From Arthrobacter sp. Soc17.1.1.1 (GTDB taxonomy: Bacteria > Actinomycetota > Actinomycetes > Actinomycetales > Micrococcaceae), in NCBI RefSeq assembly GCF_036867195.1, contig NZ_JBAJII010000001.1, positions 992,001 through 1,056,000 on the forward strand: 64,000 nt of DNA, read 5' to 3'. The notes beneath the pieces are model-generated. The model made no database searches. It was not told where the DNA came from and saw nothing but the letters and a program-made list of their open reading frames with translations. Below, in pieces: positions 40,784 through 50,926 of this stretch (positions are counted from its first letter, which is position 1; every line of letters begins with the position of its first letter). The translations under genes and the position numbers were made by a program.

Positions 40784-41680
40784 GTGACTACGCCCCCCGC
40801 CGCCGGCACGCCCGCACCCCTCCTCGGCGCCGCCGACATCCGGCGCCTCGCGGCCGACGTCGACATCCGGCCCACCAAGACCCTCGGGCAGAACTTCGTG
40901 ATCGACGGCAACACCATCCGCAGGATCGTCGCCGCGGCGAACCTCGGCCCCGACGAGACCGTCCTCGAGGTCGGCCCCGGCCTCGGGTCCCTCACGCTCG
41001 GCCTGCTCGACGCCGCCGAGCGCGTGGTCGCCGTCGAGATCGACCCGGTCCTCGCGGGGAGGCTGCCGGCCACCGTCGCGCAGTGGCGGCCCGAGCGCAC
41101 CGCCGCCCTCGACGTCGTCCTCGAGGACGCGCTGCGCGTGACGGAGCTGCCGCACCCGCCCACCGCCCTCGTGGCCAACCTGCCCTACAACGTCGCCGTG
41201 CCCGTGGTCCTCAACCTCCTCGAGCGCTTCGGCTCCCTGCGGCACGGGCTCGTCATGGTGCAGGACGAGGTGGCGGACCGCCTCGCCGCCCCTCCCGGGT
41301 CGAAGACCTACGGCGTCCCGTCCGTGAAGGCCGCCTGGTACTCCAGCATGACCAAGGCCGGCGTGGTGGGCATGAACGTCTTCTGGCCGGCCCCGAAGAT
41401 CGCCTCCGGCCTCGTCCGCTTCACGCGCCGCGAACCTCCGGCCACGACCGCCACACGCGAACAGGTGTTCGCCGTCATCGATGCCGCGTTCGCGCAGCGC
41501 CGGAAGACCCTGCGCGCCGCGCTCGCGGGTTGGGCTGGCAGCCCCGTCCTGGCGGAGCAGGCGCTCCGGGACGCGGGCGTCGATCCCACGGCGCGGGGCG
41601 AGGTGCTCGACATCGCGGCCTTCGCCCGCATCGCCGAGGCACGGCGGGACGCCCCGGCGCCGACCCGGCCGGTGGGCTAG
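40784..41680 (+). CDS. rsmA: 16S rRNA (adenine-1518/1519-N6)-dimethyltransferase
   Basis: Dimethylates A1518 and A1519 of 16S rRNA (KsgA family). 298 residues from the GTG at 40784. Motifs are [30 protein letters not shown] (SAM site), [20 protein letters not shown] (catalytic NLPY) and [15 protein letters not shown]. The frame is open for another 290 bases upstream but that part has no family similarity, and the leaderless -10 box fixes the start. Confidence 0.97.
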   Translation: MTTPPAAGTPAPLLGAADIRRLAADVDIRPTKTLGQNFVIDGNTIRRIVAAANLGPDETVLEVGPGLGSLTLGLLDAAERVVAVEIDPVLAGRLPATVAQWRPERTAALDVVLEDALRVTELPHPPTALVANLPYNVAVPVVLNLLERFGSLRHGLVMVQDEVADRLAAPPGSKTYGVPSVKAAWYSSMTKAGVVGMNVFWPAPKIASGLVRFTRREPPATTATREQVFAVIDAAFAQRRKTLRAALAGWAGSPVLAEQALRDAGVDPTARGEVLDIAAFARIAEARRDAPAPTRPVG

Positions 41681-41683
41681 GTT
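41678..41683 (+). promoter_or_regulatory. Leaderless -10 box of ispE, overlapping the rsmA stop
   Basis: TAGGTT, seven bases before the ATG at 41691; its first three bases are the rsmA stop codon region. Confidence 0.5.
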
Positions 41684-41690
41684 GGTGGGT

Positions 41691-42650
41691 ATGGTCCCGG
41701 GCAGAACAGTCGACATGCGCGCCGGCACACGCTCCGTCCGCGTCCGGGCCCCCGGGAAGATCAACGTCTCCCTCAAGGTGGGACCGCCGCGCGAGGACGG
41801 GTACCACGGCATCGCCAGCGTGTTCCTGGCCGTGTCCCTGTACGAGGAGGTCACGGCCACGCTGGCCCCCGGGGACGCCATCACCGTGACCGTCAACGGC
41901 CAGGGCACCCTGAACCTCCCGCACGACTCCATCCCGCTGGACCGCACCAATCTCGCGGTCCGGGCCGCCGAACTCCTTGCGGAGGTCAGCCCCGGCCGCA
42001 CGGGCGTGCACCTCGACATCACCAAGCGGGTGCCCATCTCCGGCGGCATGGGCGGCGGATCGGCCGACGCCGCTGCGGCCCTGCTGGCCTGCGACGCCCT
42101 GTGGGGCAGCGGCTTCTCCCGCGACGAACTGGCGAAGATCGCCGTGGACCTCGGCGCTGACGTGCCCTTCGCGCTCGTCGGGGGCACGGCCGTCGGACTC
42201 GGGGTGGGCGACCAGCTGACGCCTGCCATCTCGAAGACACCCCTGCACTGGGTCCTCGTCACCTCCGACTACGGCCTCTCCACCCCCGAGGTCTACCGCC
42301 GCCTCGACGAGATCCGCCTGCGCGACGGCGTGGAACCGGACCCGCAGCCGCAGATCGACCCGGCCATCCTCGGTGCCATGCGCGCCGGCGATGCCCAGCG
42401 CCTCGCCCCGCTGCTGCACAACGACCTGCAGCAGGCCTCGCTGGAACTCGCCCCCGCACTGGGCGATATCCTTGAGACGGGCAAGGCGGCGGGTGCGCTG
42501 GCCGGGATCATCTCCGGGTCCGGTCCCACCATCGCCTTCCTCACCTCGAGCTCGGGCCACGCGGCCGAACTCGAGTCCCTCCTCGGCACGGAGGGGCTGC
42601 AGGCGTCGTCCGTCCGCGGCCCGGCACACGGGGCCCGCATCGCCGCCTGA
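41691..42650 (+). CDS. ispE: 4-(cytidine 5'-diphospho)-2-C-methyl-D-erythritol kinase
   Basis: GHMP kinase of the MEP isoprenoid pathway. 319 residues. Motifs are VRAPGKINVSLKVG, PISGGMGGGSADAAAALLA (ATP-binding GHMP loop) and IISGSGPTIAFL. ATG at 41691 has a leaderless -10 box; ATG at 41715 is a possible shorter start. Follows rsmA by 10 bp, the common actinobacterial order. Confidence 0.97.
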   Translation: MVPGRTVDMRAGTRSVRVRAPGKINVSLKVGPPREDGYHGIASVFLAVSLYEEVTATLAPGDAITVTVNGQGTLNLPHDSIPLDRTNLAVRAAELLAEVSPGRTGVHLDITKRVPISGGMGGGSADAAAALLACDALWGSGFSRDELAKIAVDLGADVPFALVGGTAVGLGVGDQLTPAISKTPLHWVLVTSDYGLSTPEVYRRLDEIRLRDGVEPDPQPQIDPAILGAMRAGDAQRLAPLLHNDLQQASLELAPALGDILETGKAAGALAGIISGSGPTIAFLTSSSGHAAELESLLGTEGLQASSVRGPAHGARIAA

Positions 42651-42686
42651 CCGGACACTCCAGCTCCAACCGAAAGCAGCATCTCC

Positions 42687-44507
<1,821 letters not shown>

Positions 44508-45059
44508 ATTCTGCATTTCCCCGCGTTTCCGGCGCCTGTCAAGCATGTTTAAGCTCACAGTAGGCCGGACCGGGGATGGTCGACACCGGGCTCCGTAGGG
44601 CTGCCGGATCCGTCGCGGGCGCGGGAGCCGAGGCGGCTCCGGGCGGCACCGCGAGCGCGTCCGGCCGCCCGTGCCGCCGCGCCCGCCGTCGTCCCGCAAC
44701 AGCGGCGAAAGCGCAGGTCAGCGGCCGGTCGACGGCTTCCGGAGACCGCTCCACGGGAAGCCAGCCGATGCTTCGCCCGTGCCTCCCGCAGTCGCTCCAC
44801 GCCCGGCCGTGACCGGCCGTCCGCCTGTCACGGGGCGGGTTCCCGCCCGCTGGAAACCTTGAGTAGGGACAAGTAGTAGCGGCGCTTTTTCGAGTAGGAC
44901 ATGAACTGGCGCGTCCCCCTAGTCTCAAAAAGGGAAGGGTCCTGATCGTCGCATCGGACCTCCTGCCAGGGACCGGCCGCAGCACAGCTGCGGCGGTGAC
45001 CGGCGCCCCACGCCCGCTGACGTGCATCCCTACAGCCGTTTCATCTTCCAAGGACATCG
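44508..45059 (+). other. 552-bp non-coding leader or promoter region of the exopolysaccharide locus
   Basis: No supported gene. A reverse-strand open frame of 176 codons here has no recognisable domain and Arg/Pro/Ala-rich shadow composition. Near the 3' end are a short GGGCG/CGCCC inverted repeat (around 44833-44848), two near-copies of GAGTAGG(G)ACA (44861 and 44892), and a promoter-like pair described separately. From that promoter the leader would be about 130 bases. Confidence 0.6.
44897..44925 (+). promoter_or_regulatory. Candidate promoter of the exopolysaccharide operon
   Basis: GGACAT (44897-44902), 17-base spacer, TAGTCT (44920-44925). The -10 is embedded in CCCCCTAG, an element that recurs upstream of the UDP-glucose dehydrogenase gene and iniB. 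Confidence 0.45.
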
Positions 45060-46427
45060 ATGCATTCAATTGCGCTCGCCGCCAGCCCAGCCCCCGCCGT
45101 CGACCTCGGCGTGCGGGTCCTGGGCGACCGGTGGTCCGCCTGGACCGCCTCCCTCGACTGGACCGACGTCAGTGCGTTCTGGGCGGAGATCTCGCCCTAC
45201 TTCCCGATCGCGGTCGCCGGTGCCATCGTCTGGGGCCTCTGGCTCTACCGCTTCATCCTCTCCCACCGTGCCAAGCCGATCGTGACGGACTACCGCACCA
45301 CCACATCGGTGGTGGTGCCGTCCTTCCACGAGGATCCGGACATCCTCATGAGCGCGCTCGAGTCGTGGCGCTCCCAGGGCCCCGACGAGATCATCATCGT
45401 CCTCGACGTCGAGGATCTCGACGCCTACGCCCGCATCGAGGCACTCGGGGATCCGACGATCAAGCCGATCCTGTTCCACCACGTGGGCAAGCGCTCGGCA
45501 CTCGGCGCCGGCATCCGGCTCGCGCAGTACGACATCCTCGTGCTCACGGACTCCGACACGTGGTGGCAGCCGGAGCTGCTGAAGAACGTCCAGATGCCGT
45601 TCATCGACCCGCTCGTCGGCGCGGTGGGCACCCACCAGAACGTCTACCAGCGCGACACCAGCGTGTGGCGCCGAGTCGCCGACTGGCTCGTGAACCTCCG
45701 CTACCTCGACTACGTCCCGGCCATGGGCGCCGCCGGCGCCGTCCCGTGCGTGTCCGGACGGACCGCCGTCTACCGCCGCTCCGCCGTGCTGCCCGTGCTC
45801 GAGCACCTCGAGAACGAGTACTTCCTCGGCAAGCGCTGCATCTCCGGCGACGACGGCCGGCTGACCTGGCTGGTCCTCGCCTCGGGCTACAAGACCGTCC
45901 ACCAGTCGACGGCCCGGGCCCTGTCGATGTTCCCCGCCAGCTTCCGCGCCTTCGTCAAGCAGCGCGTGCGCTGGAGCCGCAACTCCTACCGCTGCTACCT
46001 GACGGCCATCGGCACGGGCTGGCTGTGGCGGGTCCCCTTCATCACCAAGGTCACCGTCCTGCAGATCCTGCTGACGCCCGTCACCATGGGCCTGACCATG
46101 TTCTACCTGCTCTTCAACCGCCTGGACTTCACCGTCCTGGGCGTGGCCGCCGCCCTGTGCTGGCTGCTGCTCGGCCGCGGCGTCCGCGGTGCCTCCCACC
46201 TCCGCCGCCACCCCAAGGACATCCTGATCCTGCCCGTCCTCGCCTTCGCCGTCATCCTCGTGGCCCTGCCCATCAAGCTCTACGCCTTCGCCACCATGAA
46301 CAAGCAGGGCTGGCTGACCCGGCACGCCGACCAGATCGGCGGTGACGGCCAGAACGCCGGCAGCCTCGACACCACGACCACCGCCGGTGCGCTCCCGGGC
46401 CAGGACACCCGGGAGGCCGTCGCATGA
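45060..46427 (+). CDS. Processive family 2 glycosyltransferase (exopolysaccharide synthase, Alg8/hyaluronan-synthase-like)
   Basis: Polymerises and probably exports a polysaccharide. 455 residues. A transmembrane helix lies at about 47-68, then the GT-A domain: TTSVVVPSFHEDPDIL, VLTDSDTWWQP (about 160-170; the DxD), acceptor-site CISGDDGRLTWLVL (GDD about 263) and the processive-synthase motif QRVRW (302-306). Four more C-terminal helices follow. This is the cellulose/hyaluronan/alginate synthase pattern, but no PilZ domain is seen. It overlaps the next gene by four bases. The polymer identity is inferred only, from the UDP-glucose dehydrogenase in the locus. Confidence 0.9.
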   Translation: MHSIALAASPAPAVDLGVRVLGDRWSAWTASLDWTDVSAFWAEISPYFPIAVAGAIVWGLWLYRFILSHRAKPIVTDYRTTTSVVVPSFHEDPDILMSALESWRSQGPDEIIIVLDVEDLDAYARIEALGDPTIKPILFHHVGKRSALGAGIRLAQYDILVLTDSDTWWQPELLKNVQMPFIDPLVGAVGTHQNVYQRDTSVWRRVADWLVNLRYLDYVPAMGAAGAVPCVSGRTAVYRRSAVLPVLEHLENEYFLGKRCISGDDGRLTWLVLASGYKTVHQSTARALSMFPASFRAFVKQRVRWSRNSYRCYLTAIGTGWLWRVPFITKVTVLQILLTPVTMGLTMFYLLFNRLDFTVLGVAAALCWLLLGRGVRGASHLRRHPKDILILPVLAFAVILVALPIKLYAFATMNKQGWLTRHADQIGGDGQNAGSLDTTTTAGALPGQDTREAVA

Positions 46428-48265
46428 CCAGCCGCAAACCGATCCTGTTCGGCGTCCTCGCCCTCGTCTTCATCGCGCTCGTCGGAGCGGGCTTCCTCGC
46501 GGCCGGCAATGCGTGGAAGAAGTCCGAGGCCGACGCCGTGGGGCGCAACGAGATCGCCGCCAACGGCAACGTCCAGGGCGAGCTCTACACCGGCGACCCG
46601 CGCAGCGAGGCCCGCATCGTGCAGAGCGAGGAGGAGCGGCTCGTCTACGTACGGACCATCGCCTCCGCGGCCCGCTGGCGCGTGGACGGCCTCGAAGGCC
46701 CCTACCGCCTCCACACGGGCGCCACGAACACGCTCGTGCTGCCGGCCCGCACGGAGCCGTACACCACCGCCGACCTCCTCCAGCTCGCACCGGACACCTT
46801 CCGGCAGGTGGCATCCTCGACGTTCCTGCTGAGCGAGAACGTCGTGGTGCTGCCCGGCGCCACCCTGTCCCTGAACGGGGCGGAGGGCGTCACGGTCCGC
46901 ATGCAGAGCGACGAGAACGCCTTCGTCTCGATCGTGGCCCTCGGCGGCTCGCTCGCCATGGCCGGCACGCCGGAGAACGCCGTCGCGCTCAGCAGCTGGA
47001 ACGGCACGGGCGTCGACACCGACACCTCCGACGGGCGCGCCTACGTGCGGATGATCGGCGGCCACGCTGCGTTCTCGCACACCGCCGTCACGTCCCTGGG
47101 CTTCTGGAGCGGCAACACCGGGGGCCTCGCCCTCACGGGCACGGACACGGCGGGCACGTTCCGGGACCCCACCGCCACGCCCGAACCCGTGGCCCCGGCG
47201 GGCGCCCGCCTGCTGCCCGACGCCGACCTGCAGTCCATCGCGGACCAGTCGGAGATCGACTACAGCGTGGTCACCGCGGGCATCGACAACCTCACGGTGC
47301 AGGACAACGCCTTCGGCCTGTTCATCACCAACGCCCGCGACGTGGCCATCCGCGACACCACCATCAGGGGCAGCCTCGTGGACGGACTGGTGCTGCACCG
47401 CTCCGTCACCGACGCCACCATCGCCGGCACCACCTCGTCGGACAACGCGGTGGACGGCATCACCGTCGGACGTTCCAGCATGCGCGTGCAGCTGCAGGAC
47501 GTCACGGCGCGGGGCAACGGACGCAACGGGATCTCCCTCGACGGGCAGCCCCTCGCGGACGGCCCGAACGCCGTCGGCACGGCCGTGGTCACCTACGGGG
47601 CCAACCGCGTGGTCAGGAGCACGGTCAGCGACAACGGCCGCTACGGCGTGGAGGTCAGCGGCGGTGAGAACCTCCGCCTGACGGGCAACACCATCCGCGG
47701 CAACGAGGTCGGCGTCGTCGTGAACTACGGAGCCAAGGGAGTCACCATCGTCGACAACGAGATCCGCGACCAGCACCAGCAGGGCGTCGCCGTACGCGAC
47801 ACCGGTGCGCAGGCGGACATCCGCAGGAACGCCATCTCCGGCGGCGACACGGGGGTGTACGTCCGGGACGCGACCGCGGCGATCACCGGCAACACCATGT
47901 CCTCCCTCTCCGGGCACGGCGTCTCCCTCCGCGGGAACGTCCCCGACACGCGGGTCACCGGCAACGACGTGGGCGGCTACGGCACCACCGCCATCTGGGA
48001 CGAGACGTCCACCGGCGCGCTGGTCGAGGAGAACGAGCTGCTGGACTGGCACCCCGCCCCGACCGTGCACAGCGTCGTGAACTCCGTGTTCCAGCCGCTC
48101 ACGTTCGTCTGGCTCCTGCTGGGTGCGCTGCTCGTCGCGACGGCCTTCACGCGCAAGCGCCACCTGCGGGTGCGGACCATCCGCAACCCCTACGAGGAGC
48201 GCGTCCCGCTGACGGCCCTCAGCCGCGGGATCGTCCGCATCGACGACGTCCGGGGTGCCCGATGA
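46424..48265 (+). CDS. Membrane-anchored right-handed beta-helix protein (carbohydrate-active-like)
   Basis: 613 residues. An N-terminal helix (about 8-28), an extracytoplasmic domain, and a C-terminal helix (about 558-577) followed by a basic cytoplasmic tail. Residues 280-540 show many parallel beta-helix (PbH1/NosD-like) turns such as NAFGLFITNARDVAIRDTTI and NGRYGVEVSGGENLRLTGN. The order synthase then beta-helix protein recalls alg8 with the epimerase algG, but the epimerase DPHD motif was not found. ATG follows GGGAGG by seven bases and overlaps the synthase stop (ATGA). Confidence 0.85.
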   Translation: MTSRKPILFGVLALVFIALVGAGFLAAGNAWKKSEADAVGRNEIAANGNVQGELYTGDPRSEARIVQSEEERLVYVRTIASAARWRVDGLEGPYRLHTGATNTLVLPARTEPYTTADLLQLAPDTFRQVASSTFLLSENVVVLPGATLSLNGAEGVTVRMQSDENAFVSIVALGGSLAMAGTPENAVALSSWNGTGVDTDTSDGRAYVRMIGGHAAFSHTAVTSLGFWSGNTGGLALTGTDTAGTFRDPTATPEPVAPAGARLLPDADLQSIADQSEIDYSVVTAGIDNLTVQDNAFGLFITNARDVAIRDTTIRGSLVDGLVLHRSVTDATIAGTTSSDNAVDGITVGRSSMRVQLQDVTARGNGRNGISLDGQPLADGPNAVGTAVVTYGANRVVRSTVSDNGRYGVEVSGGENLRLTGNTIRGNEVGVVVNYGAKGVTIVDNEIRDQHQQGVAVRDTGAQADIRRNAISGGDTGVYVRDATAAITGNTMSSLSGHGVSLRGNVPDTRVTGNDVGGYGTTAIWDETSTGALVEENELLDWHPAPTVHSVVNSVFQPLTFVWLLLGALLVATAFTRKRHLRVRTIRNPYEERVPLTALSRGIVRIDDVRGAR

Positions 48266-49335
48266 CGCGCCGGGGCGGCCTGATCGCCCTCATCCTCGCC
48301 GTGGCCGCTCTCGCCGTGGCCGCCGTCATCGTGGTGGTGGGCCTCAACGGGACCAACGGCAAGGGATCCGCGGAGGAGGAACGCAGCCCCCAGCCCGGCA
48401 CCACGCAGGACGCCGCCCCGTTGCCCGCACCCATCGAGACACCCGCCGAGTGCCCCGAGGCGACGGCGACGGTGAGCAACCCGAACGACCTCATGACCGC
48501 GCTCGACGCCGCCAAGCCGGGCGACGTCATCGGCCTCACACCCGGCGTGTACACGGGGAACTTCACCGCGTCGGCCGAGGGGACGGCGGAGCAGCCCATC
48601 ACGCTCTGCGGGACCGCGGAGAGCATCCTCGACGGCGGCACCACCGACGACGGCTACGTGTTCCACCTGGAGGACTCCTCGTACTGGGTGCTGCAGGGGT
48701 TCACCGTCCGCAACGGCCAGAAGGGCGTCATGGTGGACCAGACCACGAACACCGTGATCCAGGGCCTGACCGTGACCACCACCGGTGACGAGGCCATCCA
48801 CCTGCGGAAGTTCAGCACCGACAACCGGGTGTTCGCCAACACCATCAGCGACACAGGCCTGCGGAAGCCCAAGTTCGGCGAGGGCATCTACATCGGCACG
48901 GCCGAGAGCAACTGGTGCGACATCAGCAACTGCGAACCGGACCGCAGCGACCGCAACGAGATCGCCGGGAACACCATCTCCGGCACCACCTCGGAGAACG
49001 TGGACATCAAGGAGGGCACCTCCGACGGCATCCTGCGGGCCAACAGCTTCGACGGATCCGGGATCGTGGAGGCCGACTCCTGGGTGGACGTGAAGGGCCG
49101 CGGCTGGGTCATCGCCGAGAACACCGGCGCCAACTCGCCCCAGGACGGCTTCCAGACCCACGAGATCGTGGACGGCTGGGGGACCGAGAACGTCTTCCGA
49201 GACAACGTCGCGGAGGTCAACGGGCCCGGCCTCGGCTACTCCCTGAAACCGGTCCGCGGCAACGTCGTCGAATGCAGCAACACGGCCTCCGACGCCGGCG
49301 AAGGCCTGTCCAACGAACCCTGCGCCTCCGGCTGA
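48262..49335 (+). CDS. Membrane-anchored right-handed beta-helix protein, polysaccharide-lyase-like
   Basis: 357 residues, ATG overlapping the previous stop (ATGA). One N-terminal helix (about 7-27) anchors it outside the membrane, then a low-complexity linker and the beta-helix (about 70-345). Conserved stretches are GVYTGNFTASAEGTAEQPIT, FGEGIYIGTAESNW, DRSDRNEIAGNTISG and ENVDIKEGTSDG. The Cys at 64 and Cys residues near 218 and 223 may form disulfides. It is a clear paralogue of the secreted protein at 50927-52336. Lyase, epimerase or binding activity cannot be separated by reading alone. Confidence 0.87.
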   Translation: MTRRGGLIALILAVAALAVAAVIVVVGLNGTNGKGSAEEERSPQPGTTQDAAPLPAPIETPAECPEATATVSNPNDLMTALDAAKPGDVIGLTPGVYTGNFTASAEGTAEQPITLCGTAESILDGGTTDDGYVFHLEDSSYWVLQGFTVRNGQKGVMVDQTTNTVIQGLTVTTTGDEAIHLRKFSTDNRVFANTISDTGLRKPKFGEGIYIGTAESNWCDISNCEPDRSDRNEIAGNTISGTTSENVDIKEGTSDGILRANSFDGSGIVEADSWVDVKGRGWVIAENTGANSPQDGFQTHEIVDGWGTENVFRDNVAEVNGPGLGYSLKPVRGNVVECSNTASDAGEGLSNEPCASG

Positions 49336-49353
49336 CCCGAGCCCTGCCCCAGA

Positions 49354-49405
49354 CCCCCTACTACCTGCCAGCACCACCCCTTATGACAATCCGTGCTACC
49401 CCCTA
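49354..49405 (+). promoter_or_regulatory. Two CCCCCTA elements before the UDP-glucose dehydrogenase gene
   Basis: CCCCCTA at 49354-49360 and 49399-49405 in the 85-bp gap. They match the CCCCTA core seen before the synthase and iniB. Function is inferred. Confidence 0.3.
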
Positions 49406-49420
49406 CCCAAAAGAGGACCC

Positions 49421-50830
49421 ATGAGCATCCCCCCTCGTAACGACCAGCCAGCACCCCGGGTGACCGTCATCGGCACCGGCTACCTCGGGGCCACCCACGC
49501 CGTCTGCATGGCCATCATGGGCTTCGACGTCCTCGGCGTCGACGTGGACCAGCGCAAGATCGACATGCTGTCGGCCGGCAAGGTGCCGTTCTTCGAGCCG
49601 GGCCTGCCCGAGAAGCTCGAGGAGGCCCTCGCCTCCGGCCGCCTCCGCTTCAGCACCGACTTCGACGAGGCCGCCGCCTTCGGCGACGTGCACTTCGTCT
49701 GCGTCGGCACGCCGCAGGCAGCCGACTCCTCGGCCGCGGACATGCGCTACGTCGACGCCGCCTTCACGGCGCTGGCCACCCGGATCGACCGGAAGGCCCT
49801 GCTCGTCGGCAAGTCGACCGTGCCCATCGGCACCGCGGCGCGCCTCACCACGATGGTGCAGTCGGTGTCACCCCTCGGCGCCGAGCTCGAGCTCGCCTGG
49901 AACCCCGAGTTCCTCCGCGAGGGGTTCGCCGTCCAGGACACGCTGTTCCCCGACCGCCTCGTGTTCGGCGTCGGCTCCGCGTGGGCCGAGGAGCAGCTGC
50001 GCCGGGTCTTCGCGCCGATCCTCGACCTCGACACCCCCGTGATCGTCGCCGACCTCGCCACCTCCGAGCTCGTGAAGGTGGCAGCGAACTCCTTCCTCGC
50101 CACGAAGATCTCGTTCATCAACGCGATGGCGGAGATCTGCGAGGCGACGGGCGCGGACGTCAACCACCTCGCCCAGGCGCTCAGCCTGGACGACCGCATC
50201 GGCGGCCGGTTCCTCAAGCCGGGTCTCGGCTTCGGCGGCGGCTGCCTGCCCAAGGACATCCGCGCGTTCAAGTACCGCGCCGAGGAGCTCGGTGTCGGGC
50301 AGGCCGTGAGCTTCCTCGGCGAGGTCGATTCGATCAACAACCGCCGCCGCGTGCGCACCGTCGACCTCATCCGCGAGCTCGCCGGCGGGAACCTGGAGGG
50401 CCAGCGCGTGGCCGCCCTGGGCGCCGCCTTCAAGCCGAACTCCGACGACGTCCGGGACGCCCCGGCGCTCGACGTCGCCCGGCTGCTCTACCTCGAGGGC
50501 GCCATCGTCACGGTCTACGATCCCGAGGCCAACGCCAACGCGCACCGCGCCTACCCGGACCTCAACTACGTGGGGTCCATGGCCGAGGCCGTGGAAGGGG
50601 CCGACGTCGTGGCCCTGCTCACCGAGTGGTCCGAGTTCCGCGACGCGGACCCCGAGGAGCTCGGCTCCCTCGTGGCGCACAAGCGGATCCTCGACGGCCG
50701 CCACGCACTGAACGCCAACGACTACACGGCGAAGGGCTGGCAGTACCGGGCCCTCGGCCGGCCCGCACAGGCGGCCACCGTGGAGCTCGCGAGCGACGTG
50801 CGCGACGAGACGCCGACGCTCGCGCTCTAG
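49421..50830 (+). CDS. UDP-glucose 6-dehydrogenase
   Basis: Oxidises UDP-glucose to UDP-glucuronate using 2 NAD+, giving precursor for glucuronate-containing polymers. 469 residues. NAD-binding VTVIGTGYLGATHAVCMA at the N-terminus, FVCVGTPQ, KSTVPIGTA, LAWNPEFLREGFAVQDTL and the catalytic-Cys motif FGGGCLPKDIRAFKY (Cys275) are all present, with AAFKPNSDDVRDAPAL in the C-terminal domain. AGAGGA precedes the ATG. Last gene in the synthase direction, followed by a strong hairpin. Confidence 0.97.
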   Translation: MSIPPRNDQPAPRVTVIGTGYLGATHAVCMAIMGFDVLGVDVDQRKIDMLSAGKVPFFEPGLPEKLEEALASGRLRFSTDFDEAAAFGDVHFVCVGTPQAADSSAADMRYVDAAFTALATRIDRKALLVGKSTVPIGTAARLTTMVQSVSPLGAELELAWNPEFLREGFAVQDTLFPDRLVFGVGSAWAEEQLRRVFAPILDLDTPVIVADLATSELVKVAANSFLATKISFINAMAEICEATGADVNHLAQALSLDDRIGGRFLKPGLGFGGGCLPKDIRAFKYRAEELGVGQAVSFLGEVDSINNRRRVRTVDLIRELAGGNLEGQRVAALGAAFKPNSDDVRDAPALDVARLLYLEGAIVTVYDPEANANAHRAYPDLNYVGSMAEAVEGADVVALLTEWSEFRDADPEELGSLVAHKRILDGRHALNANDYTAKGWQYRALGRPAQAATVELASDVRDETPTLAL

Positions 50831-50854
50831 CCTTTCCGGGCCGACGCACGGCAC

Positions 50855-50872
50855 ATGCAGTAGATGCAGTAG
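50855..50872 (+). repeat. Tandem 9-bp direct repeat
   Basis: ATGCAGTAG occurs twice in a row, directly before the terminator stem. Confidence 0.8.
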
Positions 50873-50918
50873 ACACGGCAGGGGCCGGGTGGGATTCCCA
50901 CCCGGCCCCTGCCGTGTC
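50872..50918. terminator. Strong bidirectional terminator between convergent genes
   Basis: Perfect 22-bp arms (50872-50893 and 50897-50918) around ATT. It serves the UDP-glucose dehydrogenase gene on one strand and the secreted beta-helix gene on the other. Confidence 0.85.
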
Positions 50919-50926
50919 CGGTCGGA

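Noticed and set aside
44539..45069. Reverse-strand open frame of 176 codons before the exopolysaccharide synthase
   Set aside because: No recognisable domain, shadow-like composition, and it overlaps the likely promoter and the start of the synthase gene.
46424..48265. Calling the large beta-helix protein a C5-epimerase (AlgG)
   Set aside because: Gene order is suggestive, but the catalytic DPHD-type motif was not found, so only a beta-helix fold is claimed.
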